DNA of 64,000 nt from DASVVT01 sp036386415 (GTDB lineage: Bacteria > Acidobacteriota > Blastocatellia > Pyrinomonadales > Pyrinomonadaceae): assembly GCA_036386415.1 (NCBI GenBank), contig DASVVT010000040.1, forward strand, positions 16,944-80,943, given 5' to 3'. The position numbers and the translations under genes are program-made. Below the pieces are notes generated by a model, which did no database searches, was not told the DNA's origin, and was given only the letters and a program-made list of their open reading frames with translations. Of this stretch, positions 52,113 to 60,630 are shown piece after piece. The stretch's first letter is position 1. Each line of letters begins with the position of its first letter.

Positions 52113-52448
52113 CTAAATTTTCTGTTTCTCTTCGATAGAGCTCTTCTGAAGTGCGCTGGCGACTGTGCCGAATACAAAAGTGATCCAACCCAACCCCATT
52201 ATTATTTCTACGCTGACGATTAATTTTGTGACCAGAGATTTCGGGACGGCATCTGTGTAGAGAGTAATCGTCCCCACCGAAAGGTAAAGAGCATCACCAA
52301 AAGAGCGTGTATCAATCTCTCTGTCCAATCCTATCCTGCTAGCACACCAATAATAGCCGGTGAAGATAAAGATGGTCGCTACATACCCGAGCGCGAACGA
52401 AATCCACAGGACGCTTATTTCTTTCAGGCATCTCTCCATTGGTTCCAC
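52113..52448 (-). CDS. two-helix potassium-channel-like membrane protein without GYG filter
   Basis: A 111-residue protein with two membrane helices (VLWISFALGYVATIFIFTGYYW and LIVSVEIIMGLGWITFVFGTVASAL) flanking a pore-loop-like segment, the layout of Ion_trans_2 channels. The pore helix reads FGDALYLSVGTITLYTDAVPKS. Ordinary members have T-x-T-T-V-G-Y-G-D here, so the selectivity filter is shortened and has lost GYG. The fold call is good, but potassium selectivity is doubtful. It may form a non-selective pore or have another role. It follows the radical SAM gene on the same strand after a gap of about 155 bases. Confidence 0.6.
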   Translation of the reverse strand: MEPMERCLKEISVLWISFALGYVATIFIFTGYYWCASRIGLDREIDTRSFGDALYLSVGTITLYTDAVPKSLVTKLIVSVEIIMGLGWITFVFGTVASALQKSSIEEKQKI

Positions 52449-52603
52449 CTTGCCAGGTCGCTGAAGAAAGACCTGACAATAGAGGGCGGTCTTTCAACGT
52501 ATAGTTCCGCATCAAAGCGCAAAGGTTTGGTACGAATCGCCATCTTGCTGATTACGGCCTGCGTATATTAGGCACGGTTATTTATCTTGCATAGACTGTA
52601 CAT

Positions 52604-53848
52604 TTAAGGCCAATGGGTTGAGACCTTGTGGGGAAGTCCGAGGTTGCGCCGCGCCTTCTGCTCATACGGGCGCGCCGGGTTGGTCATGTACAGGCCGCAG
52701 CAACGGTTACAAATGGGCATCCTGTTATTGATGATGTGCTTGCGGAACTTAACGGACATTTCGGAATTGAAAGCTTCCATCAAGCCGTCACGAAAGACGT
52801 TGCCGACGATGATGTCAGGATGGCCGGGACAGTAGGTGAGATCGCCGTTGGCATGCACGCGCGCCCAGTAGAAGGGCATGAAGCAGCTCTCGTTGCCGAA
52901 CGTATTGGAGTAATCAGTAAACCACTCTTCGAAATCTTTGCCGCGCAGGTGATTCGGGCCGGCGACCGCGTAAGGCGGTAAGAGCCTGAATCTCTTCCGA
53001 CGGAGCAGTTGATTGAGCCTCTGCGCCGCCTCCCGGTAGTCATGTTTTTCATGCTTCGGGGCAATCCAGCCACGCCATGCCCCGGACGACTTTTCTATGC
53101 CGAAATGCTCGTGCAGATATTTTTCGTAGGATAACCCTGCCTCTTCCGGCATGAAATAACGCAGATTATAGTTGAGTGCGAAGACGCCGAAATCGCGGGC
53201 TACTTCAAAAGCCTTCTCGATCACGTCAGTAGTCCATTCGCATACGACGATGCTCATAATGACCAGCGGCAGCGCCATCTTCATCTTGCGTCTGAGATTG
53301 AACAGCGCCGTTATCCCTTCCCTGGTTTGCTGAAACCTCCCTTTACCACGAACCCTGTCGTGCGACTCCTCATCGCCGTCAACCGATAAAATTAACGCCA
53401 GGTTCTTTATGCGTGCCACCTGTTCCAGATGGTCTTTCATGAGAGTGCCGTTAGTGGTAATCAGGACATCGAAATGGCGCTCCCCCAAAACCTCAAGCAG
53501 CGCATCAATGTTTTTGTAAGCGAAAGGCTCCCCGCCGTGAATGTTAATGAGTGAAGCCTTCGGCGAGAGACTTTTGACAAGCTCGACCAGCGCAGACTCA
53601 TCTACGTGCTTGACCTTGCGCGTACCATCCAAAAAATAGCCGTTCTCCCCCCACTGATTGCAGAACGGGCAACGTAGATTGCAAGCTTCCGTCGGAATAA
53701 ACTGGACGACTGCGGGTGACGGCAACTTGAAGCTTCCCTGACGAACAGCCGCCTCGAATTGCTTCCCCCAGACCTGATGGCGACGGCGCGTGCGCCAAAA
53801 CATCCGACCGAAGTGCCAGTAGTCTCCAAGCTGGTAGTGAAAACTCAT
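52604..53848 (-). CDS. radical SAM/SPASM protein (copy A)
   Basis: A 414-residue radical S-adenosylmethionine enzyme. The cluster-binding motif CNLRCPFC has Cys56, Cys60 and Cys63. GGEPF and SVDGDE are the usual SAM-binding and strand motifs. The C-terminal SPASM part has cysteines in NESCFMPF, YCPGHPD and ICNRCCG, so auxiliary iron-sulphur clusters are expected. SPASM enzymes modify peptides or proteins or act on carbohydrates; no precursor peptide is evident here. A paralogue lies about 2.5 kb upstream (copy B) with an almost identical 3' end, and a phosphate transporter gene sits between them. Confidence 0.9.
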   Translation of the reverse strand: MSFHYQLGDYWHFGRMFWRTRRRHQVWGKQFEAAVRQGSFKLPSPAVVQFIPTEACNLRCPFCNQWGENGYFLDGTRKVKHVDESALVELVKSLSPKASLINIHGGEPFAYKNIDALLEVLGERHFDVLITTNGTLMKDHLEQVARIKNLALILSVDGDEESHDRVRGKGRFQQTREGITALFNLRRKMKMALPLVIMSIVVCEWTTDVIEKAFEVARDFGVFALNYNLRYFMPEEAGLSYEKYLHEHFGIEKSSGAWRGWIAPKHEKHDYREAAQRLNQLLRRKRFRLLPPYAVAGPNHLRGKDFEEWFTDYSNTFGNESCFMPFYWARVHANGDLTYCPGHPDIIVGNVFRDGLMEAFNSEMSVKFRKHIINNRMPICNRCCGLYMTNPARPYEQKARRNLGLPHKVSTHWP

Positions 53849-53939
53849 TTTCGTACTCCTGGTTTGAGAGTGGGGGCGCGTTGCCTGCCGTCAAGCTCAA
53901 TGGTCTGTACGCTACACGCGGACTGCGTTGGCTCTTCTT

Positions 53940-55061
53940 TCAGCTTACAGTTAAGACGTAGTAGACCGCGCCTCCCAGTATCATCGCGACGGGCAGGGTG
54001 ATCAGCCATGACAACAATATTTCCGTCACCACACGGAGGTTAGCCTGCTTTGTGATCAAGCCGATGCCGAACAGCGAACCGCAAGAGACGTGTGTAGTTG
54101 AGACAGGCATCCCCAGACGGCTCGCAAAGATGACCAAGGCGGCGGTCACCAAGTTGGCGCTGAGTCCTTGATGGCGTGTGAGCGGCGTGATTTTCCGGCT
54201 CATCGTTTCCGCCACCCTGCGGGCGCTCAGCAGCCCGCCGAGAGCCATGCCCAAAGCGACGCAGATCATTCCCCACTCAAGCCCCAGCGCCCTGACGACA
54301 AGCAGGAGGGCGACGATCTTAGGCGTATCATTCAAACCTCTTGCGAAGCATACGCTGCCCGCGCTGATGAAGTGGGACACGTCAAGCACTCTTTGACTCT
54401 TTACTTCCAGCATCTTCCCCTGGTAACGCTCAGCGCAATCGGCCACGCTTGCTACGCTCAAGTCCGGCAACACGACGCGACCCATGGCGAGGACAGATGC
54501 CGTTTGTGAAGCGCCGGTCAACTGCTCGACTTCTCCGACACAGATACAGCTTTCTTCCTCTAACACGGGTTGAGTCTCGAAGAAGCGGACGAGCCTGTAG
54601 ACAATCAGTCCCAGCAAAAGAGAGATCATAGGGCTGAAGAGCAGGGGCAGGAAGAAGGCGCTGCCGAGACTGGCGAAATTAACAGATGTCCCCACGGCCA
54701 TGAGACCGCTGCCGACTAAAGCTCCCGTCAGACTGTGTGTCGTTGAGATGGGAAACCCCCGGAAGGTCGCCAGCATGACAGTTAATCCGGCCCCCGCGGC
54801 AACCGCCAGCAGGAATATCGGAGAAGCCGTCAGGGCTTCAGGCACGAGTCCTTTGCCCGAAAAATTCCTCACCAGCGCCTCGGCCAGGAAGATGGAACAG
54901 ATAGAGCCGGACAGGGTGGTTAGAGTAGCCCACCAAATCGCTCTGCCGTACGGGGTCGTACCACTGCCGAAGAGTGTCGCCACTCCCTTGAAGTTGTCAT
55001 TAGCGCCATTGATATAGGCTAAAAAACAGGTGACGAGAAAAAGCGCGGTCAAAACGAGCAT
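53940..55061 (-). CDS. PiT-family inorganic phosphate transporter
   Basis: A 373-residue membrane protein with about ten hydrophobic helices. Both PiT signatures are present: NGANDNFKGVATLFGSGT at the N-terminus and ARGLNDTPKIVALLLV in the second half, each followed by a S-TTH-type motif (ISTTHSLTGALVGSG and VSTTHVSCGSLFGIG). PiT proteins take up phosphate, or metal-phosphate complexes, with protons or sodium. The central hydrophilic loop is short. It lies between two radical SAM genes with gaps of 21 and 91 bases and is probably cotranscribed with them. Confidence 0.92.
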   Translation of the reverse strand: MLVLTALFLVTCFLAYINGANDNFKGVATLFGSGTTPYGRAIWWATLTTLSGSICSIFLAEALVRNFSGKGLVPEALTASPIFLLAVAAGAGLTVMLATFRGFPISTTHSLTGALVGSGLMAVGTSVNFASLGSAFFLPLLFSPMISLLLGLIVYRLVRFFETQPVLEEESCICVGEVEQLTGASQTASVLAMGRVVLPDLSVASVADCAERYQGKMLEVKSQRVLDVSHFISAGSVCFARGLNDTPKIVALLLVVRALGLEWGMICVALGMALGGLLSARRVAETMSRKITPLTRHQGLSANLVTAALVIFASRLGMPVSTTHVSCGSLFGIGLITKQANLRVVTEILLSWLITLPVAMILGGAVYYVLTVS

Positions 55062-55082
55062 CAGCTACTCCTTTCGTGATGA

Positions 55083-56324
55083 TTACGGCCAGTGTGTTGT
55101 GACCTCTTTAGGAAGTCCGAGGTTGCGCCGCGCCTTCTGCTCATACGGGCGCGCCGGGTTGGTCATGTACAGGCCGCAGCAACGGTTACATATCGGAAGG
55201 CGATTCGTCAGCATGTGCTTGCGGAACTTAACGGACATTTCGGAATTGAAAGCTTCCATCAAGCCGTCACGAAAGACGTTGCCGACGATGATGTCAGGAT
55301 GGCCGGGACAGTAGATGAGATCGCCGTTGGCATGCACGCGCGCCCAGTAGAAGGGCATGAAGCAGCTCTCGTTACCGAACGTGTCGAGGTAGTCTGTGAA
55401 GTAAGTCTCATAGTCTTTGCCGCGAAGCTGGCTCGGAGTAGTCATCACATACGGCGGAAGGATGCGGCCTCTCTTCTGATGAAGCACGTGGCTGAGAGCC
55501 TGTGCGACATTTCCGTAATCATGTTTGTCATGGCTATCTGAAAGCCAGCCGCGCCATGCGCCGGAGGATTTCAAGCCAAACTGCTCTTTCAAATGCTCCT
55601 CATATTTTTGTCCAACCTCTTCCGTGAGGAACCATCGAAAGTTGTAGTTAATAGCGAAGGCATTAAACTCGGCGGCCACCTCATAAGCTTTCTCAAGCAC
55701 GGCGGTCGTCCATTCACAGACCACGATACTCATCACAAGCAGAGGCAGCGGCATCTTCAGTTTGCGCTTGAGGTCGAACAACTCCGCCATCGCAGACTTC
55801 GCTTGTTGGAATCTGCCTGCGCCGCGAATCTTGTTATGCGTTGCTTCGTCACCGTCAATTGATAAGAGGAACGCAAGATTTCTGATGCGGGCGAGGCTCT
55901 CAAGATGTGGGTCGAGAAGCGTGCCGTTAGTCGTAAAGATCACATCGAACTGTTGCTCACGCAAAAGCTCAAGCAAGGTGTTGGTGTGTTTGTAGGCGAA
56001 TGGCTCTCCACCGTGGACACTGATCAATGTATCTACGGGTGACAGGCCGCGCATCAGTTTCGTCAGTCCTGAGCTTTCCATGTGCTGAGCCTTGCGTACA
56101 CCCTGAAGGAAATAGCCGTTCTCCCCCCACTGATTGCACATCTGGCATCGCAGGTTGCATGCTTCTGTCGGCAAGAGCTGGACTACGGCGGCTGTAGGCA
56201 GCTTGAAACTCCCATCGCTCAGCGCCGCTTCATACTGTTTACCCCAAGCCTTGTGACGGCGACGACTGCGCCAGTACATACGACCGAAATGCAGATAATC
56301 GGAGACCGAATAATTGTGCTTCAT
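55083..56324 (-). CDS. radical SAM/SPASM protein (copy B)
   Basis: A 413-residue paralogue of copy A with the same organisation: CNLRCQMC (Cys56/60/63), GGEPF, LSIDGDE and SPASM cysteines in NESCFMPF, YCPGHPD and ICNRCCG. The proteins are moderately similar over most of their length, but their last 95 residues differ at only a handful of positions, and the DNA there is almost identical. Gap of 21 bases to the phosphate transporter. Its upstream neighbour, the quinone-oxidoreductase gene, ends 52 bases before it, so copy B may be the distal part of the biosynthetic operon. Confidence 0.9.
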   Translation of the reverse strand: MKHNYSVSDYLHFGRMYWRSRRRHKAWGKQYEAALSDGSFKLPTAAVVQLLPTEACNLRCQMCNQWGENGYFLQGVRKAQHMESSGLTKLMRGLSPVDTLISVHGGEPFAYKHTNTLLELLREQQFDVIFTTNGTLLDPHLESLARIRNLAFLLSIDGDEATHNKIRGAGRFQQAKSAMAELFDLKRKLKMPLPLLVMSIVVCEWTTAVLEKAYEVAAEFNAFAINYNFRWFLTEEVGQKYEEHLKEQFGLKSSGAWRGWLSDSHDKHDYGNVAQALSHVLHQKRGRILPPYVMTTPSQLRGKDYETYFTDYLDTFGNESCFMPFYWARVHANGDLIYCPGHPDIIVGNVFRDGLMEAFNSEMSVKFRKHMLTNRLPICNRCCGLYMTNPARPYEQKARRNLGLPKEVTTHWP

Positions 56325-56376
56325 GATGGTTCCTTTATGGAGTCAACCAGGCTATTGACGCGCCGAGAATAAAAGC

Positions 56377-57345
56377 TTAGTGGAGCAGCACAACCTTGCC
56401 GTAGCTTTGACGGCTGGCAAGTAGCTCATGAGCTTGTCGAATTTCCTTGAGCGGGAGCGTGTGCCCGACCTGTATCTTGAGTTTGCCCTCGCCAATCCAC
56501 CTTAACAACTGTTCGATTGATGCCTGCGTCAGCTCGCGGCGCTCAAAAATCGCGCTCAGGTGAAATCCGAGTACGGCCTGCGAGCGGAAGAGGAGTTTCA
56601 CAGTGTCTATGGCCGGAGCCTCGCGGCTGGCGAGACCGAGCAGGACTAGACGTGCGAGCGGCGGCAAGAGCGCGAGGCTACGACGCAGCACGTCGCCGCC
56701 GACCGTGTCGAGAATAATGTCCGGCCCGCGCCCGCCCGTAAACTCGCGCGCCGCGACCTCAAACTCTTCATAACCGACCGCACACTCTGCGCCGAGTTCA
56801 AGTATGCGGCTGCGTTTCTCGCTCGTTGACGTTGTCCCTATAACTCTGAGGCCGAGCAGCCGGGCGATCTGCACGGCGGCAGTGCCGACCCCTCCGCCCG
56901 CCGCATGGATGAGTATCGTCTCTGCTTGAGCCGCGCGCGCTACGGTCAGGAGCGCGTGATAGGCCGTCAGGTACTGGACTGGAAAGGCCGCGCCCTCAAC
57001 GAAAGAGAGCTCGTCGGGCAAGGGGATGCACGCGCGTGCTTCGGCGATAACGTATTCCGCGTGCGCGCCGCCCTGAGTGATACAGGCGACACGTGAGCCG
57101 AGCAGTGTCGGCTCGTGTGCTCGCGTCCCGACCGACTCGACCACACCCGCTGCCTCTATACCGGGAAAGTAAGGCGGCTTAGGCCCGCCGGGATAGAGTC
57201 CTTCACGCTGCATCACATCCGAATAGTTAAGCCCGCTGGCCGCGACACGTACCAAAACTTCGCCTTCGCGCGGCAAAGGTTTCGGGCGCTCCACAACCCG
57301 CAGACCATCAACCCCGCCAAAGGCATCTACCTGTACGGCCTTCAT
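56377..57345 (-). CDS. quinone-oxidoreductase-like NADPH dehydrogenase (MDR superfamily)
   Basis: A 322-residue zinc-free medium-chain reductase: MKAVQVDAFGGVDGLRV, the GEVLVRVAASGLNYSDVMQREG loop, PYFPGIEAAGVVESVG, and the nucleotide-binding HAAGGGVGTAAVQIARLLG. The cysteines and histidine of zinc alcohol dehydrogenases are absent. Family members reduce quinones or act as enoyl reductases on acyl carrier protein or polyketide substrates. It ends an almost gapless run of fatty-acid-type genes (20-base gap to the oxidoreductase before it), so an enoyl-reductase job in that pathway is a reasonable inference. Confidence 0.85.
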   Translation of the reverse strand: MKAVQVDAFGGVDGLRVVERPKPLPREGEVLVRVAASGLNYSDVMQREGLYPGGPKPPYFPGIEAAGVVESVGTRAHEPTLLGSRVACITQGGAHAEYVIAEARACIPLPDELSFVEGAAFPVQYLTAYHALLTVARAAQAETILIHAAGGGVGTAAVQIARLLGLRVIGTTSTSEKRSRILELGAECAVGYEEFEVAAREFTGGRGPDIILDTVGGDVLRRSLALLPPLARLVLLGLASREAPAIDTVKLLFRSQAVLGFHLSAIFERRELTQASIEQLLRWIGEGKLKIQVGHTLPLKEIRQAHELLASRQSYGKVVLLH

Positions 57346-57365
57346 GGAATCCTCTCTGTGGGCGA

Positions 57366-58448
57366 TTACTCGCCTTCTCTTGCGATTCGCTCCGCCACGT
57401 ACTGCGCATCGCGGGCGATGCCGCGCAGGTATGGGGAAGCGAAGGTGCGCCCGAATCGAAAGCCCAGTAAGTAGAGACCGCGCGTGCGCGTGCTTTCACA
57501 GTTTTTGACCAGCGGCCTTTTGTCCGGGTCGTAATCCACCAATTGGCCTATGTGCTCTGACGCATAGCGAAAGCCTGTCGAGAAGACGACAAGGTCTGGC
57601 CGGACTTGTTGACCATTACTGAAGGTCACTGTGTCGCCGTGATAGCTCTTCACGGCGGGGACTTGTGTAATCAGACCCTTCTTTATCGCCCGTGGGACTG
57701 TCAGACCTGTCATCGGCTCATGCAATCTCCCGCTCCGCCACCCGGTCAGGCAGGTTGGCAACTGCTCCGGCAGCCAGACGAGATAATGTATGTCTATCCC
57801 GAAAATCCAATGCGGGACGGCTACCAGAGACGAGCGGATTGAGAGCCACGCGTGAGCATCCTCGGAGCGCACTTCGAGCCAGCGCTCAAGCACCTCGGCA
57901 GCCGAAGCCCCGCCGCCGACCACCAGGACTCTGCTCGCCAACGCGAGATCGGAAGCACGCGCTTTAATGCTATGCATCCATCTAAACGAACACTCATCGG
58001 GCTTGAAATCCGGCGGAAGTTGCGGGTGGCTGATGATGCCCGTGGCGTTAATGATGTGGCTCCCCTTCAGGATATGTTCAGCTTCGTCCTGACCACGATA
58101 ATGAACCGTGAAAGCTCCGCCATCATGGGCTACGGATACGACCTCAGCGTCGTTGACAATTTGTACGTGATGTTTCTCCTGATAGTGTTCGAGCGCCGCC
58201 ACAAGTGCTCCAAAGGAGAGGTATTCGGAGTCTCCCGGCGGGCGCTCCATATCGGGCATCAAGGATAAGCTGGTTGGTGAGAGTAAGATCATGTCAGGGT
58301 CAACCTGACGAAGCGCGCTTGATACAAGCGACCCTTGTTCGAGCAGCGTGTAGGGGACTTTGCGCCTTGCCAGACAGACGGCCGCCGCCAAGCCCGCCGG
58401 GCCAGCCCCGATGATGATTACATGTTTTGCTGCTCTTGCCATGCTCAT
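57366..58448 (-). CDS. FAD/NAD(P)-binding oxidoreductase (monooxygenase-like)
   Basis: A 360-residue flavoprotein starting at the ATG that overlaps the upstream acyltransferase stop (ATGA at 58445–58448). Residues 10–20 hold the FAD Rossmann motif IIIGAGPAGLA, and a second dinucleotide motif VLVVGGGASAAEV lies near residue 175. FSTGFRYASEH and GLYLLGFRFGRTFASPYLRGIARDAQ are typical of the C-terminus of flavin-containing monooxygenase/TrkA-like proteins. The role is probably oxidation of the acyl or polyene chain. The ORF continues upstream for 56 codons inside the acyltransferase frame, but those residues have no family match. Confidence 0.82.
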   Translation of the reverse strand: MSMARAAKHVIIIGAGPAGLAAAVCLARRKVPYTLLEQGSLVSSALRQVDPDMILLSPTSLSLMPDMERPPGDSEYLSFGALVAALEHYQEKHHVQIVNDAEVVSVAHDGGAFTVHYRGQDEAEHILKGSHIINATGIISHPQLPPDFKPDECSFRWMHSIKARASDLALASRVLVVGGGASAAEVLERWLEVRSEDAHAWLSIRSSLVAVPHWIFGIDIHYLVWLPEQLPTCLTGWRSGRLHEPMTGLTVPRAIKKGLITQVPAVKSYHGDTVTFSNGQQVRPDLVVFSTGFRYASEHIGQLVDYDPDKRPLVKNCESTRTRGLYLLGFRFGRTFASPYLRGIARDAQYVAERIAREGE

Positions 58449-59773
58449 CCGACAGCCTGTCTGTGTTTGCGTTGCTCGCCTTGCAGTTCTGCATCTATCA
58501 TGTCGAGCAGCGACCGGGCGTCCGCCGTGGAGAATGCCGTCAACCGATAGGTCAAGACGAGCTTTGCGCTCCCTGCAAAAGGAACTACTGCCAGCGCCGC
58601 GCCCATATGCAGGCACACAGGCGTATAAATATGAAAGTCTAAGAGTTGAAACGCGCCTCTTGAGAGGGTCAAAAATTCTTTATCATTCGTCTTCTGTTCC
58701 AACCATGTGAAGTGACTCGTGGCAAATCCGGTCGAAGCTTGATTGACAGCGAGCCGCCGGAATAACGGCCACGGCAAGAAGCGCGCGGGCGCAGTAAATA
58801 AAGGCACGCCCAGATGCGAGCGCTGTCGCAGTCGTGTCTTGAATTGTTCTCGCAGTCCGATGGCGATCTTTTCAAGCGGCTGTGCCGGGTCGCCGAAGAG
58901 AATTAGCGGCGAAACGAAGTTGCCGACATAATCTTCAAGGCTTCGCCTGGGACGCAAACTCACGGGTACTTCAAGCGAAACGAGTCCCTTTGTGGCAATG
59001 CCCCGCGAGCAGTTCCAGGCGCCTATGGCACGCACCCATGCAGCCGCGCATAACCACGCAGAAGTAACCCCGGCAGAGGTGGCCCGCTGCCTGAGATCGT
59101 CGAAATCCGTCTCATCGAGCCACCTCTCACATGTCGCTATCTGTCCCGGCTCGCGCGCACACATATTCAAAGTCATGCTCCGCCCGGCCTTTGCTTCCGT
59201 CCCCACCCAGCGCATGTAGCGCCACATCCCTGGCAACTTCCTCTGACGCAAAAGCACTGCGGGAGAGATGATTTTCGTGAGCCTGGGCTTGGCGGCGATC
59301 TCAGGCCGTGGCAAAGGCGCGCCGCCGCCCATCAACGCTAAAATGCGCAGCGCCTCTGCGCAGATGAGACTGAACGCTTCGCCGTCAGCCACAGAGTGAT
59401 GCGCGCGAAAAGCCAGCGTGCTGCGCTCTAGGCCGGGCAGGTAGAGCAATTGGAACGGCGGCTCGCGAAAAGGGTCTAGAGGCTGATTTCTCCAACGAGC
59501 TAAGGCGCTGCTCTCGTCAGCCACTTGCAGCATCTTTTCCACATAGCATTCTCCGCGCCAGTGTAGTCCCATCAAACCCTTGTGTAGCGTCTGGCCGAGT
59601 CTAGGCCAGCGACCGACGAGATATGCCAGAACCTGTTCAAGTCTGTCGCGCTGCAATTTTCCTTTGACCTCGACCTCGACACCGTGCTGCATGAGGATTC
59701 CGGTGCGCTCCTGATAGGCTACGAAAAAAGCATCGAGCTGCGACAAGGCGTGCGCCTGCTGGTGTAGTTTCAT
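58445..59773 (-). CDS. condensation/wax-ester-synthase-type acyltransferase
   Basis: A 442-residue protein with the HHxxxDG motif (HHSVADG at 125–131) shared by NRPS condensation domains, wax ester synthases and polyketide-associated acyltransferases. The first histidine pair and Asp are intact. Further family-like segments are ARW…LD…PPFQLLYL and VSLEVPVSLRPRR…GNFVSPLI. It probably transfers the finished acyl chain from carrier protein to an alcohol or amine. The ATG at 59773 overlaps the dehydratase TGA, so an upstream in-frame start at 59791 is unlikely. Confidence 0.75.
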   Translation of the reverse strand: MKLHQQAHALSQLDAFFVAYQERTGILMQHGVEVEVKGKLQRDRLEQVLAYLVGRWPRLGQTLHKGLMGLHWRGECYVEKMLQVADESSALARWRNQPLDPFREPPFQLLYLPGLERSTLAFRAHHSVADGEAFSLICAEALRILALMGGGAPLPRPEIAAKPRLTKIISPAVLLRQRKLPGMWRYMRWVGTEAKAGRSMTLNMCAREPGQIATCERWLDETDFDDLRQRATSAGVTSAWLCAAAWVRAIGAWNCSRGIATKGLVSLEVPVSLRPRRSLEDYVGNFVSPLILFGDPAQPLEKIAIGLREQFKTRLRQRSHLGVPLFTAPARFLPWPLFRRLAVNQASTGFATSHFTWLEQKTNDKEFLTLSRGAFQLLDFHIYTPVCLHMGAALAVVPFAGSAKLVLTYRLTAFSTADARSLLDMIDAELQGEQRKHRQAVG

Positions 59774-60231
59774 GACGCGGCTCCTTTCCACCTTGCTACA
59801 CGTTCACGACGCGCGGTGATGGCCGCAGCCCATTCGGGTGAAGCCTCAAGCATCATCATCCATAGCTCAGCGCGTAAGACCTCTTGCTCGCCCACACGGG
59901 TCGCCACTTGAACGATGACCGTCGAGGCTTCGGCGCGGCGCACTTCGGCTGTGATAAGAAGCTCGGCGGGAAGCGGCGTGTGCCGCAGAAACTTCGCGTC
60001 GCGGATCATGCCGAGCATAGCCCAGCGCTCAAGTCCGAGGCGCGAGCAGATTGTCTCTTCCGCCAGCGGCCCTGCGACTTGCGCCGCCAATTCGATGAGG
60101 AGCGAACCGGGGAGCAAGGGAGCGCCGGGGAAGTGGTCTGCGAAGAGAGGACAATCAGCCGTCACAATGGCCGTCCCCTGTGCAAGACCGCTCTCGGTGT
60201 CTGTGATGATTGAGCGCATCATTTCAAACAT
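59770..60231 (-). CDS. hotdog-fold 3-hydroxyacyl-ACP dehydratase
   Basis: A 153-residue FabZ/FabA-like protein. The active-site strand reads DHFPGAPLLPGSLLIELAAQVAG, giving His33 and the acidic Glu47 at the places of the catalytic pair. It follows the acyl carrier protein gene by three bases and overlaps the acyltransferase gene. In aryl-polyene and related pathways such stand-alone dehydratases work with a reductase and ketosynthase pair, and the same set is present here. The C-terminal 40 residues are helical and unusual for FabZ. Confidence 0.8.
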   Translation of the reverse strand: MFEMMRSIITDTESGLAQGTAIVTADCPLFADHFPGAPLLPGSLLIELAAQVAGPLAEETICSRLGLERWAMLGMIRDAKFLRHTPLPAELLITAEVRRAEASTVIVQVATRVGEQEVLRAELWMMMLEASPEWAAAITARRERVARWKGAAS

Positions 60232-60234
60232 ATT

Positions 60235-60630
60235 TCACGCTCTCGCCAGCTTGTGTTCAACGAGCCGTGTGATGGCACCGACTGTGCAATAGCGCGGCAA
60301 GGTCGTGATATGAATGCGCGCAGGAAAGATTTGCGGAGGTGAGTCGTAAAGCAGCGCCATCAATCGCTCGCGCCCCACGGCTGTGAGTACAGAGCTTTCC
60401 GCAAACTCGCTGTCCGGCATCTCACCACGCGCCAAATTATAGATGGTTCCCTCAGGGATGCTGATGTCGAAACGCTGTTCGAGACGAAACAGCAAGTCAA
60501 GCATGTCCAGCGAAGTGAAGCTCAAGTCGTAGAAGAGGAGTTGCTCCGGTAGAAGAGGCTCAGACTCCTCCAGCGCAAGAGTCTGCCGGATGAGGGCTGC
60601 CACTTCAGCGGAAACGCCTTGATCGCTCAT
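60235..60630 (-). CDS. acyl carrier protein
   Basis: A 131-residue phosphopantetheine-binding protein. The attachment serine is Ser40 in YDLSFTSLDMLDLLFRLEQRF, a fair match to the D-S-L-(D/E) motif with Thr in place of Asp. An acyl carrier protein is usually about 80 residues; this one has a long C-terminal extension (VLTAVGRERLMALL…ITRLVEHKLARA) of unknown role. It overlaps the reductase gene by four bases. It should be loaded by the PPTase at the head of the operon. Confidence 0.75.
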   Translation of the reverse strand: MSDQGVSAEVAALIRQTLALEESEPLLPEQLLFYDLSFTSLDMLDLLFRLEQRFDISIPEGTIYNLARGEMPDSEFAESSVLTAVGRERLMALLYDSPPQIFPARIHITTLPRYCTVGAITRLVEHKLARA

